Shown piece by piece: positions 35,760 through 44,496 of a stretch of 64,000 nt of DNA. Each line of letters begins with the position of its first letter. Positions within the stretch are counted from its first letter, which is position 1. Both the position numbers and the translations under genes were made by a program. The notes beneath the pieces are model-generated. The model had not been told where the DNA came from. It saw only the letters and a program-made list of their open reading frames with translations, and made no database searches. Source of the stretch: JAAXPZ01 sp965215705 (GTDB lineage Bacteria > Campylobacterota > Campylobacteria > Campylobacterales > Sulfurovaceae); contig CBDCEE010000003.1 in the NCBI GenBank assembly GCA_965215705.1, positions 558,001-622,000 of the forward strand. Direction: 5' to 3'.

Positions 35760-35936
35760 ATGAAAAAACTAATCTTACTCCCCATCATTCTTCTCTTTGC
35801 AGGTTGTACCCAGGTGGTCACAGCACCTGTCAAACTTGCCGGTGCTGTCGTCAGCACTACATTCGATGTAGCAGGTGCTGCCGGAGGGGCAGTGGTCAAC
35901 ACCGTCACTGGTGGCAGCAGTGACGACGAAGACTAA
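35760..35936 (+). CDS. Small 58-aa lipoprotein
   Basis: ATG at 35760, stop at 35934-35936. It has a lipoprotein signal (MKKLILLPIILLFAGCTQVV, lipobox FAGC, Cys16), then a Val/Ala/Gly-rich amphipathic stretch (TAPVKLAGAVVSTTFDVAG) and an acidic end (SSDDED). Such tiny lipoproteins are common in Campylobacterota; no function is known to me. Codon usage and the intact lipobox argue it is real. The gltX-like gene starts 2 bp later, so the two are likely co-transcribed. Confidence 0.75.
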   Translation: MKKLILLPIILLFAGCTQVVTAPVKLAGAVVSTTFDVAGAAGGAVVNTVTGGSSDDED

Positions 35937-35938
35937 AC

Positions 35939-37222
35939 ATGCTTAGGTTTGCACCCTCTCCTGTAGGAGAGTTATCTATCGATGCTATGCGTGTGGCACT
36001 GATAAACTATATTGTCTCCAGACAGAGAGGAGAGCAGTTTATCGTACGTATAGAAGAGAGTGACAACGTAGCGCATGGCGAAGGCAAAGATCAAGAGATC
36101 CTTGATCTGCTGAAAAAGTTTGCCATAGAACAGGATCAACTCTTCTATCAGAGTGACAACCTCGGCAGACACCAGCAATTTGCCCTCTCCCTTGTAGAGC
36201 AAGGCAAGGCCTTTACCTGTATCTGTAGCCCTGAAGCGCATGAAGCCGATCACTATCACGGCAAGTGCCTACATGATCAGGAGAACATAGTAAGACGTAT
36301 CAAAGCAGAGAATCTTCCCTATGTCATACGCATCAAAAAGCCTGAAACGGCCATCACTTTCATCGATAAGATCCGAGGCAAGATCCAGACAGATCCCAGT
36401 GAGATCGATAGCTTTGTAATTCTCAGTGCAGAGGGAATCCCTACCTACGACTTCGCCTGTGCCTGTGATGATATGCTTGCTGATATCTCTATGGTCATAC
36501 GAGACGAAGCGTATCTCAGCCATACCCCTAGCCAGATCCATATCAAACGCTCGCTAGGTTATACCGCCGACACTACCTATGCCCATCTACCGAGTCTCCT
36601 CAGCGCATCAGGAGAGAAACACTGCAAACAGGAAGATACCTGCACGATCAAATGGCTGCTCACAGAAGGCTTCCTGCCTGATGCGATCATCAACTATCTC
36701 CTACTGCTCGGAAACAAGACCCCTACAGAACGCTTTACCTTGCCTGAAGCAATCGAGTGGTTCACACTAGAGGGTATCTCCCAAAGACCCATCACATTCG
36801 ATATCGACAGGCTACGCTCTCTCAACCGTAAGCATCTGGAGGCGATGGAGGACAAGGCCCTCTCCAGACTCTTTGGTTTTGCTGATGCAGATATCGGTAA
36901 GCTCCTCAAACTTTATCTCGTAGAGACCTCTACTATCAACGCACTGGAGAGCAAGATCAAGACACTCTTCTCTCCTAAAGCTTGTGCAGGGGAGTGGGCA
37001 GAGCAGATGCAGACGATCGCTGCTTTGATCCAGGAGGCACCGATGTTCAATGATTTCGACAGCTTTACGCAGTATATTGTCGATCAGTGCGGACTCAAAG
37101 AAGAAGCACTCTTCACACCATTGCGACTCCTCATGACAGGAGCACAGAATGGCCCAGAACTGGGAGATATCTATCCCCTCATCAAACCCTATATCACAGA
37201 AATCGCAAGGTGTACATCATGA
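35939..37222 (+). CDS. gltX: Glutamyl-tRNA synthetase paralogue with eroded catalytic motifs
   Basis: A 427-aa protein aligned end to end with Campylobacterota GltX: FAPSPVGELSIDAMRVALINYIVSR at the N-terminus, a zinc-type CICSPEA...C, PTYDFACACDDMLADISMVIR, and an intact anticodon-domain region. The HIGH motif is replaced (S13-I14-D15-A16), the KMSKR motif reads KHCKQ (227-231), and the usual RGED is RDEA. Its place before yggT-slt-mobB-fbp matches a bona fide gltX in Campylobacter, so it is an ortholog that seems to have lost ATP-binding chemistry. It could bind tRNA or retain residual activity. Overlaps yggT by 4 bp. Confidence 0.8.
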   Translation: MLRFAPSPVGELSIDAMRVALINYIVSRQRGEQFIVRIEESDNVAHGEGKDQEILDLLKKFAIEQDQLFYQSDNLGRHQQFALSLVEQGKAFTCICSPEAHEADHYHGKCLHDQENIVRRIKAENLPYVIRIKKPETAITFIDKIRGKIQTDPSEIDSFVILSAEGIPTYDFACACDDMLADISMVIRDEAYLSHTPSQIHIKRSLGYTADTTYAHLPSLLSASGEKHCKQEDTCTIKWLLTEGFLPDAIINYLLLLGNKTPTERFTLPEAIEWFTLEGISQRPITFDIDRLRSLNRKHLEAMEDKALSRLFGFADADIGKLLKLYLVETSTINALESKIKTLFSPKACAGEWAEQMQTIAALIQEAPMFNDFDSFTQYIVDQCGLKEEALFTPLRLLMTGAQNGPELGDIYPLIKPYITEIARCTS

Positions 37223-37479
37223 TAGGACTTTTCTGCTTTCTACTCAATACGGCTATCTCTCTCTATCTGATCATTATTTTGATCCGTGTTTTGATCTCAT
37301 GGGTACCTGTGGATTATGGACATCAGGCAGTCAGAACTGTTTTCAAACTGACTGATCCTGTACTGATCCCTGCCAAAAAATATCTTCCCTTTCTCTTTAT
37401 TGGGGGGATAGACTTTTCACCCATAGCCGTTGTGCTTCTGCTACAGTACTTACCCAGACTACTCTGTGGTGCATTCTAG
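37219..37479 (+). CDS. yggT: YggT family membrane protein
   Basis: An 86-aa protein with two hydrophobic segments. The start at 37219 overlaps the gltX stop (ATGA); the open frame reaches further upstream but only inside gltX. Motifs LIIILIRVLISWVP and LTDPVLIPAKKYLP are typical of YggT (YlmG in Gram-positives and plastids), linked to cell division or nucleoid distribution and osmotic stress. Confidence 0.85.
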   Translation: MIGLFCFLLNTAISLYLIIILIRVLISWVPVDYGHQAVRTVFKLTDPVLIPAKKYLPFLFIGGIDFSPIAVVLLLQYLPRLLCGAF

Positions 37480-37482
37480 ACG

Positions 37483-39021
37483 ATGAAAAAGCTAGCGATA
37501 CTGCTCCTTCTACTGCTTGGCTGTGTGGGATATGCCCGAATACCAAGCTACAGCGAAGTACATCAGATGCCTAAAAGTATCGAAAAAGACTACTACATCT
37601 GGAGACTGCTTAAACAGCGTACTACCAGCAAGGCTGATGCGATCAAGATCATCCATGAAGCCAAACGGATCAGCCCCAAACTCAACAAAGCCTACAGAAA
37701 GAAGACGGGCAAAAAGGCACCGGTCAAAAAACGATACAAGAAGCCTCTCAGTGCCCAAGCCAAAGCACGCCTCAAAAAAAGACAACTGCACGCCAGGCAT
37801 TTACTCAAAAGCAAAGACCCCGTAGCTGCATGGAGCAAAGAGAGTAACAAAGAGAAACTCTTTATCTTCAACAATGCAGGTAGAGGGGGCAGAAAGATGC
37901 TTGACCATATACTCAGTAAAGCACTCTGGCATCAGCTCTGTACGCACCCTGCCATCAACAGCATGGTCACCAAGCTCAAAAAAGAGCCTCTCCCCAAGTT
38001 CAAAAAAGCACTCCTCTACCCGCCTCCTGCAAAAAGTGCTCTGAGCTACAAAAGCCTCAATACTCTGGCATTTTATGCACTTTCTAAGGGGGAAAATAAG
38101 CTTGCAAGCAGTTATTTTGAGTACTCAGCAGCCAAAGCATGGGATCGAGAGAGCGCCGATAGAGGACTTTTCTGGGCATATATGACAAGCAAGAAAAAAC
38201 GCTATCTCAAAGCGGTAGTCAAGAGCTATGATATCAATCTCTACACCCTCCTCGCCAGAGATATACTCAAGCTCAAATACCCTCAGACCATTACGCCTGC
38301 CCTGCCAAAAGCCAGACTTTTAAGTCAGCATGAGATCAGCAGTCCCATCTACTGGGCAAAGCTCAAAAAGAGGATCTTTACCAAAGGCACTAACCTGAGC
38401 CAGCTGGCAAACCAGTACAAGGCAGAGAGCTCGATCGGATACTATACTTTCATCAAAACCAAGGCGAGTAGAGAGAAAGAGCAGTACTTTCCTATGCCTT
38501 ACCGAGCACTCCTCGGCAAACTACCCAAGACCCGTCAGGCGATCATGTATGCTATCGCCAGACAAGAGAGCCGCTTTATCCCCGGATCCATCTCCAGCTC
38601 TTATGCACTGGGACTGATGCAGATCATGCCGTTTTTGGTAGACCATCTGGCGAAACAGAGAAAAGAGAAGGTCGATTATGACGATATGTTCAATCCCAAA
38701 ACCTCACTGATATATGCCAATGCCCACATGAACTATCTGACCAAGTGGTTACAGCATCCTCTTTATATTGCCTATGCTTACAATGCAGGAATCGGCTTTA
38801 CACGAAAGGTACTGAGAAAAAAAGGATTCTTTCACTCTAACAAAGGCTATGAGCCCTACCTCAGTATCGAGAGATTGCCCAATGCACAAGCCAACAAATA
38901 CGGCAAGCATGTCTTGGTCAATTATGTGATCTACATGAATAAGCTGGGGGTACCCTTACGCATGACAGATCTGCTAGGCACCCTGCACATACCGGCAAAA
39001 ACAGACAAATTTAGAAGATAA
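37483..39021 (+). CDS. slt: Soluble lytic murein transglycosylase
   Basis: A 512-aa exported enzyme with a signal peptide (LAILLLLLLGCVGYA). A long helical superhelix precedes the SLT domain: YAIARQESRFIPGSISSSYALGLMQIMPFL supplies the catalytic Glu, and IAYAYNAGIGFTRKVL the second motif. It cleaves glycan strands forming 1,6-anhydro ends. The first 130 residues are unusually Lys/Arg-rich. It follows yggT by 3 bp in a chain with mobB and fbp. Confidence 0.92.
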   Translation: MKKLAILLLLLLGCVGYARIPSYSEVHQMPKSIEKDYYIWRLLKQRTTSKADAIKIIHEAKRISPKLNKAYRKKTGKKAPVKKRYKKPLSAQAKARLKKRQLHARHLLKSKDPVAAWSKESNKEKLFIFNNAGRGGRKMLDHILSKALWHQLCTHPAINSMVTKLKKEPLPKFKKALLYPPPAKSALSYKSLNTLAFYALSKGENKLASSYFEYSAAKAWDRESADRGLFWAYMTSKKKRYLKAVVKSYDINLYTLLARDILKLKYPQTITPALPKARLLSQHEISSPIYWAKLKKRIFTKGTNLSQLANQYKAESSIGYYTFIKTKASREKEQYFPMPYRALLGKLPKTRQAIMYAIARQESRFIPGSISSSYALGLMQIMPFLVDHLAKQRKEKVDYDDMFNPKTSLIYANAHMNYLTKWLQHPLYIAYAYNAGIGFTRKVLRKKGFFHSNKGYEPYLSIERLPNAQANKYGKHVLVNYVIYMNKLGVPLRMTDLLGTLHIPAKTDKFRR

Positions 39022-39031
39022 GGAGTCACAC

Positions 39032-39526
39032 ATGTCCAGAAAAGCTATTGCATTTACCGGTCCTTCCGGTAGCGGAAAGACTACCACCATTGAACGGATA
39101 GCCAAAGTCCTTGTCCAGCAGAGACATGTTGCGATCATCAAACATGACCCCTCTGACAAAGCGCTCTTCGATACTGCGGGTAAAGACAGTGATAAGTTCT
39201 TCCGGACAGGGGCAGATGTGGCTGTTCTCTCCCCTACACGCACGACTGTCTTTACGCATCAGAGCAGAGAGGTCGTCCAGATTGCAGCAATGTTCGATCA
39301 CTTTGATCTGCTGATCGTAGAGGGGCTCAAAACCCTGCCACTCCCACGTATCGGTATCTTCCGCAATAGTATCGAAGAGAGCTATCTTTCTGTGGTGCAA
39401 GCCATTGCCATAGATGAGAGTATCAACCTGAGTGACTATAGCATCCCAGAGCACATCACTGTGCTTGATCTGAATGATACGGGTGCTATAATAGAGTGGA
39501 TAGACCAACACAGTACGGAGATATAA
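39032..39526 (+). CDS. mobB: Molybdopterin-guanine dinucleotide biosynthesis protein B
   Basis: A 164-aa P-loop GTPase: AFTGPSGSGKTTTIERIA at residues 6-23 and DLLIVEGLKTLPLPRIGIFR. It assists MobA in attaching GMP to molybdopterin for molybdoenzymes such as nitrate or formate enzymes. The fbp start directly abuts its stop. Confidence 0.9.
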   Translation: MSRKAIAFTGPSGSGKTTTIERIAKVLVQQRHVAIIKHDPSDKALFDTAGKDSDKFFRTGADVAVLSPTRTTVFTHQSREVVQIAAMFDHFDLLIVEGLKTLPLPRIGIFRNSIEESYLSVVQAIAIDESINLSDYSIPEHITVLDLNDTGAIIEWIDQHSTEI

Positions 39527-40375
39527 ATGCAAAAAATATTTGAAACGATCAAAGAGGTAGCATTGGAGATCGATGCACTGATCGTCAATGAAGATACAGG
39601 CTATGTCGATGAGACCAATGCCACTGGAGACCAACAGCTCAAACTGGATATCGCCTGTGACCTACTCATCGAAAAAGCCTTTAGAAACAACCCTGAGATC
39701 TGTGCCCTGATTTCAGAGGAGAAGGACGAGGTTATGGTCTGTGCAGGAGAAGGCAGCTATACCCTCTGTTATGATCCACTCGACGGCTCCAGCATCGTCG
39801 ATGCCAACCTCGCAGTTGGTTCGATCTTTGCAGTCTATGACGGAGAGCCTAGCGGGAAAAACCTTGTCGGTGCTTCCTATGTAGTCTTTGGTCCCCGCAT
39901 TGAAGTAGTGACTGTCGTACGGGGAGAAGCACCCATCCGGTACCGCTACATCCATGGCGCCTATCAGGAGTTTCATCCTATCGTTTTGAAAGAAAAAGGA
40001 AAACTCAACGCCTCCGGTGGCTCACAAAAGCACTGGCAGGACAAGCATATGGACTTTATCCACGGACTCTTTGCGGATGGCTATAGACTACGCTACAGTG
40101 GTGGTATGGTACCTGATCTGCATCAGATTCTAGTCAAAGGCGGCGGACTTTTTAGCTACCCCAGCACCACAGACAACCCCAACGGCAAGCTCAGGGTACT
40201 GTTCGAGGTGCTTCCTTTTGCTCTGATCTTTGAAGCTGCAGGTGGAGAGGCGATCGATGAGAAGGGGCGTCCATTACTGGATCTTACCGTTACCCATCCC
40301 CATGCCAGAACCCCCTGTTTCTTCGGCTCTCACTATGAGATCGCCCGCCTCAAAGAGGCATATGGGGTCGCCTAG
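39527..40375 (+). CDS. fbp: Fructose-1,6-bisphosphatase class 1
   Basis: A 282-aa enzyme for gluconeogenesis. Metal motifs: LISEEKDEVM (Glu), and CYDPLDGSSIVDANLAVGSIF. RLRYSGGMVPDLHQILVKGGGLFSYP and LRVLFEVLPFALIFEAAGGEA complete the active site. Shorter than E. coli Fbp (332 aa), as usual in Campylobacterota. It abuts mobB and overlaps the next gene by 1 bp. Confidence 0.93.
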   Translation: MQKIFETIKEVALEIDALIVNEDTGYVDETNATGDQQLKLDIACDLLIEKAFRNNPEICALISEEKDEVMVCAGEGSYTLCYDPLDGSSIVDANLAVGSIFAVYDGEPSGKNLVGASYVVFGPRIEVVTVVRGEAPIRYRYIHGAYQEFHPIVLKEKGKLNASGGSQKHWQDKHMDFIHGLFADGYRLRYSGGMVPDLHQILVKGGGLFSYPSTTDNPNGKLRVLFEVLPFALIFEAAGGEAIDEKGRPLLDLTVTHPHARTPCFFGSHYEIARLKEAYGVA

Positions 40376-40596
40376 TGGAAAGTACACCGCAGGTACAGTC
40401 CATATCCCAAAGCAGAGACCAGTGGGAGCAGGCACTCGACCAAAAGCACAGTGAGCTACAGCAGTGCCAGACAGAGCATACACTCAAGAGCTGCCTCAGT
40501 TGCCCAGAACTACTGGAATGCGCCCTCAGAGATGCCTATGTCAAGGCCGTCTACGAGAGCATGAGCAAAGGGCATGGCGGAGGATTTGAATTTTGA
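40375..40596 (+). CDS. Small conserved Cys-containing protein
   Basis: A 73-aa protein with a GTG start overlapping the fbp stop by one base. A helical N-terminal half is followed by LKSCLSCPELLECALRDAYVKAVYESMSKGHGGGFEF, with a CxxC and a later Cys that could bind metal. A similar small protein occupies this position next to fbp in other Campylobacterota. Function unknown. Confidence 0.65.
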   Translation: MESTPQVQSISQSRDQWEQALDQKHSELQQCQTEHTLKSCLSCPELLECALRDAYVKAVYESMSKGHGGGFEF

Positions 40597-41588
40597 TTTT
40601 ACAGATCATGATCGCAGGTATTATCGCGGCGGTGGCTATCCCCAAATTGGCTGCCGATAGAGCACAGGTACAAGAGTCACGCATACATACATTAGAAGTA
40701 GGAAAGCAGTACAAAGAGGCTATTAGGTTCCGCAAAAAACTTTTGAGAGAAGATGCAGGTAACTATATGCAGTACTACTACATCGGTAATGACTACTACC
40801 AGCTCAAAAAGTATCAAGAGGCGATCTCCTACTATACACTAGGTGTCGCCATTGCACCTGAATACTACTGGTTCTATATCAACATCGGTGATGCCTATAG
40901 GGCACTATATAAAAATACACAAGCAATAGAGTATTTCAAAAAATCTATAAAGATCGCACCTGAAAGACCAGAAGGCTACAACAACCTAGGTACTATCTAT
41001 AAAAGGCAAGAGAAGTATCAGGAAGCCATGACCCTTTTCGATAAAGCGATTCAGCTCAACTCTGAGTATCTGGATCCCTACTACAATCGCATAGGCACGC
41101 TCTCTTTGCTGAAAAAGTATGATGAGGCAGTGAAAGAAGCAAAAGAACTCTACCAGAAGACCTCTGATACCACTCTCTATAAGCGTATGGCCTCTATCTA
41201 TAGTAGACAAAAACAGTATCAAAAAGCTGCCGATACCTACCGTACTTATCTTCGTACTCACCCAGAAGACATGACTGCTTATCTCGACATGATGGAGCTG
41301 AACCTGATCCAGAACAGACCTTTTGACACTGCACTTCTTGCCCATTTTTTAGCAGGCAAACCGGATCAGATATCACGTAGATACTATGACATGATACAGC
41401 TTCTTCAATCCATCGCACAGGGAAACCCAGGAGATATCGATGGGTGGATCACGCACTATGGAGCAGAAAAAGACCATTGGAACTACATCTTGATGGAGGA
41501 GTGGGCTATCCATTTCAAGGATCCAGATATCCGCCAGAAACTTCAAGCGGCTATTGCACGTTTTAAAGCCTATAGCGAGAGGCCATAG
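40593..41588 (+). CDS. TPR-repeat protein with N-terminal membrane anchor
   Basis: A 331-aa protein. A TTG at 40593 overlaps the preceding stop; an ATG at 40608 is the alternative start. One hydrophobic segment (MIAGIIAAVAIPKLAADRA) resembles a type II pseudopilin-like or membrane anchor. Four to five TPR motifs follow (for example YYIGNDYYQLKKYQEAISYYTLGVAIAP and GYNNLGTIYKRQEKYQEAM). Probably a periplasm-facing scaffold. Partner unknown. Confidence 0.75.
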   Translation: MILQIMIAGIIAAVAIPKLAADRAQVQESRIHTLEVGKQYKEAIRFRKKLLREDAGNYMQYYYIGNDYYQLKKYQEAISYYTLGVAIAPEYYWFYINIGDAYRALYKNTQAIEYFKKSIKIAPERPEGYNNLGTIYKRQEKYQEAMTLFDKAIQLNSEYLDPYYNRIGTLSLLKKYDEAVKEAKELYQKTSDTTLYKRMASIYSRQKQYQKAADTYRTYLRTHPEDMTAYLDMMELNLIQNRPFDTALLAHFLAGKPDQISRRYYDMIQLLQSIAQGNPGDIDGWITHYGAEKDHWNYILMEEWAIHFKDPDIRQKLQAAIARFKAYSERP

Positions 41589-41590
41589 TC

Positions 41591-42193
41591 ATGCCAAAAG
41601 ACCATTTCGCACACAAAGCCAGAGCCTACGAGCAGGAGGTCAAGCGGGTAGACAATGTCAGCCGTATCGCAGAGATGATCCTACAGGAGATAGACTATAC
41701 CCCAGAGATGCACCTGATGGACTTTGGCTCTGGTACGGGACTACTCCTGGAGCAGATCGCCCCACAGGTACGCAAGATCACTGCAGTAGATATGTCTGCC
41801 TCCATGAATGCTATACTGGCAGAAAAGCAGGCAACCCTCCCCTGTGAAGTGGAGATCCTGAAGATGGATCTCTCCAGAGAGACCCCTTCGAGCAGTTTTG
41901 ATGGGATCATCTCCTCCATGACCATCCACCATGTGAAAGATACCCTTGCACTTTTTGAGACATTCTATGCGCTGCTCCCGGAGGGTGGTACCTTGGCTCT
42001 GGCAGATCTGGACACAGAAGATGGTTCTTTCCATACTGCAGATACCGGGGTCTTTCATCACGGCTTTGAGCGAGAATCCTTTCTAGCTACTGCCAAAGCC
42101 GCAGGCTTTAGAGAGCTCAAGATACAGACTGTCGGTAACGTGATCAAGCCGTATGGCGAGTATGGGGTGTTTTTATTGACCGGTAAGCGATAA
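41591..42193 (+). CDS. Class I SAM-dependent methyltransferase
   Basis: A 200-aa methyltransferase (Methyltransf_11/25 type). Motif I is LMDFGSGTGLLLEQIAPQVRKITAVDMSASM, then DGIISSMTIHHVKDTLALFETFYALLPEGGTLALADLDTED. It resembles enzymes acting on small molecules or quinones. It starts 2 bp after the TPR gene. Confidence 0.77.
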   Translation: MPKDHFAHKARAYEQEVKRVDNVSRIAEMILQEIDYTPEMHLMDFGSGTGLLLEQIAPQVRKITAVDMSASMNAILAEKQATLPCEVEILKMDLSRETPSSSFDGIISSMTIHHVKDTLALFETFYALLPEGGTLALADLDTEDGSFHTADTGVFHHGFERESFLATAKAAGFRELKIQTVGNVIKPYGEYGVFLLTGKR

Positions 42194-42244
42194 CAAAAAG
42201 CCAACCTATGCTATGATTCTCTATCACACTATCCAAGGGTTATC

Positions 42245-42802
42245 ATGAAAACACTCACGGCAGAGACCAAACAACAGATACTTGACAGCATACGTACCAT
42301 CCCGGACTTTCCCAAGCCTGGTATCCAGTTCAAAGACATTACGACCCTCTTGGGTGACCCGAAGGCATTCACGCTTTTGATGGATCATCTGGAAGCACGC
42401 TATAGTGACTATGATCTGGATTATGTGGCAGGGATCGATGCCAGAGGCTTTATCTTTGGTGCGATACTGGCAGACAGACTAGGCGTAGGCTTTGTCCCTG
42501 TACGCAAAAAGGGCAAACTCCCCTACACCACTGTATCAGAAAAGTACTCACTGGAGTATGGCTTTGACGAGGTAGAGATCCATATCGATGCCTATGGTCT
42601 CAATGGCTGCCAACCTGACGGCCACTCCTCCAGAGTACTGCTCATCGATGATCTCATCGCTACAGGTGGTACTGCTGTTGCCGCTGCCAAGCTTATCGAG
42701 CGTGTGGGGGCTACCTGTGTAGAGGCCTGCTTTATCATGGAGTTGGACTTCCTCAAAGGTAGAGAAGGGATCTCTGCCCCTGTCTACGCTGTGCTGGACT
42801 AA
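42245..42802 (+). CDS. apt: Adenine phosphoribosyltransferase
   Basis: A 185-aa purine-salvage enzyme converting adenine and PRPP to AMP. Visible are IPDFPKPGIQFKDITTLLGDP, DYVAGIDARGFIFGAILADRLGVGFVPVRKKGKLP and the PRPP loop RVLLIDDLIATGGTAVAAAKLIE. Length typical. The thioredoxin gene starts 2 bp after. Confidence 0.94.
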   Translation: MKTLTAETKQQILDSIRTIPDFPKPGIQFKDITTLLGDPKAFTLLMDHLEARYSDYDLDYVAGIDARGFIFGAILADRLGVGFVPVRKKGKLPYTTVSEKYSLEYGFDEVEIHIDAYGLNGCQPDGHSSRVLLIDDLIATGGTAVAAAKLIERVGATCVEACFIMELDFLKGREGISAPVYAVLD

Positions 42803-42804
42803 GC

Positions 42805-43320
42805 ATGCCCCCAAACAAAAAACCATGGACACTCTCTCGTATCCTGCGTGAAGTGCTCGTCTTTGCGGTGATCATTTTTGTTGTCAGCACGGCACTCAAC
42901 TACTATAGAGCACCCAAGCTAGACAGTGACACCCTCCCCACGATCCAAGCCACACTCATTGATGGTAGTACCTTTGATACAGAGGCAATCAAGGGCAAGC
43001 CTCTGCTGATCAACTTTTGGGGTACCTGGTGCCCTGTCTGTGCCCAGGAAGCGAGCAATATCGAAAGCATTTCTAAAAAATACACGGTTCTCACCATCGC
43101 TGTCAACAGTGGATCCAATGAAAATATCAAAAAATGGATGAAGGAGAAAGGGGTACACTATCCTGTCCTCAATGATGCCAGCGGCAGATGGGCAGCACAG
43201 TTCAAGGTCTCGATCTACCCGACGATCTTTATTTATAACAGTAAGGGTCAGCTCAAATTTACCGAGACAGGCTACAGTACCACTGCCGGGCTTCTGGCAC
43301 GTATGAAGCTGGCAGAATAG
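42805..43320 (+). CDS. Membrane-anchored thioredoxin-like disulphide oxidoreductase (TlpA/ScsD type)
   Basis: A 171-aa protein. An N-terminal helix (VLVFAVIIFVVSTALNY) anchors a periplasmic thioredoxin domain with active site GTWCPVCAQE (C76, C79). The CPVC dipeptide and context IYPTIFIYNSKGQLKFTETGY fit ScsD/TlpA-type proteins that exchange disulphides outside the cytoplasm. It ends 2 bp before nspC. Confidence 0.85.
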   Translation: MPPNKKPWTLSRILREVLVFAVIIFVVSTALNYYRAPKLDSDTLPTIQATLIDGSTFDTEAIKGKPLLINFWGTWCPVCAQEASNIESISKKYTVLTIAVNSGSNENIKKWMKEKGVHYPVLNDASGRWAAQFKVSIYPTIFIYNSKGQLKFTETGYSTTAGLLARMKLAE

Positions 43321-43322
43321 TC

Positions 43323-44492
43323 ATGAAACACTCAGCCAAATACTCAGCAATCTTGCCGGAGATACTTTCACAGCTCCCCTCCCCCTGCTGGCTCCTCGAA
43401 GAGCAGCTACTGGAGCAGAATCTACAGATACTCTCCGACATCAAAGCCCGTACCGGAGTCAAGATCCTGCTCGCACTCAAAGGCTATGCCCTCTGGCACT
43501 CTTTTGATCTGGTGGGAGAGTATCTCGATGGCTGCTGTGCCAGTGGTCTCTATGAAGCAACACTGGCAGCCGAGAAGTTTGGCAAAGAGGTACACACCTA
43601 CGCCCCGGCTTTCAAAGAGGAGGAGCTCGAATCCATCGCCAGACAGTCCCATCATCTGGTCTTCAACTCTCCTGCTCAGATAGCACGATTTGCTACCCAA
43701 GCCAAAGCCTACAATCCCGCTCTTTCTCTAGGACTTCGGGTCAATCCAGAGGTCTCACACGCTCCTACAGCGCTCTACAATCCTTGTGGGCTCTACTCTA
43801 GATTGGGTACGCTATCCAGCCAGATGAATGATTCAATATTAAAAAATATAGAAGGGCTGCATTTTCATGCCCTGTGCGAAGAAGACGCCTCTGCGTTAGA
43901 GACGGTATTACGGGCTTTTGAAGAGAAGTTTGGCAAGTATTTTTCACAGCTAAAATGGGTCAATTTCGGTGGGGGTCACCACATCACCAAAGCAGGCTAT
44001 GACCGAGAAAAACTGATCTTCATATTAAATGATTTTAAATCCAGATATCCACACTTGGAGATCTATCTCGAGCCTGGTGAAGCGGTAGGTTGGGAGACTG
44101 GAACTCTCATCACCACCGTACTGGATATCGTTCACAACGGTATCGATATCGCCATCCTGGACAGCTCTGCTGAAGCCCACATGCCAGACACGATCATCAT
44201 GCCCTACCGTGCCGAGGTCAGAGGTGCAGCACCTGCAAACGAGAAGCCCTACACTTACCGTCTGGCAGGCAACACCTGTCTGGCTGGAGATATCATGGGA
44301 GACTATAGTTTCGATGCCGCATTAGAGATCGGTGATCGGATCATTTTTGAAGACCAGATGCATTACACCATGGTCAAAGCCACCACCTTCAACGGCATTC
44401 CTCTGCCTGCTATCGCAGTCTTGAAAAGGGACGGGAGTATCGAGGTTGTGAGAGAATTTGGTTATGAGGATTTCAGGGATAGGTTGGGATGA
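43323..44492 (+). CDS. nspC: Carboxynorspermidine decarboxylase
   Basis: A 389-aa PLP-dependent alanine-racemase-fold decarboxylase making norspermidine or spermidine by the carboxy-route common in Campylobacterota. PLP Lys is in ILLALKGYALWHS; HFHALCEED and FGGGHHITKAGYD are active-site stretches, and YLEPGEAVGWETG binds phosphate. The partner carboxy(nor)spermidine dehydrogenase is not in this window. Confidence 0.93.
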   Translation: MKHSAKYSAILPEILSQLPSPCWLLEEQLLEQNLQILSDIKARTGVKILLALKGYALWHSFDLVGEYLDGCCASGLYEATLAAEKFGKEVHTYAPAFKEEELESIARQSHHLVFNSPAQIARFATQAKAYNPALSLGLRVNPEVSHAPTALYNPCGLYSRLGTLSSQMNDSILKNIEGLHFHALCEEDASALETVLRAFEEKFGKYFSQLKWVNFGGGHHITKAGYDREKLIFILNDFKSRYPHLEIYLEPGEAVGWETGTLITTVLDIVHNGIDIAILDSSAEAHMPDTIIMPYRAEVRGAAPANEKPYTYRLAGNTCLAGDIMGDYSFDAALEIGDRIIFEDQMHYTMVKATTFNGIPLPAIAVLKRDGSIEVVREFGYEDFRDRLG

Positions 44493-44496
44493 TTCC

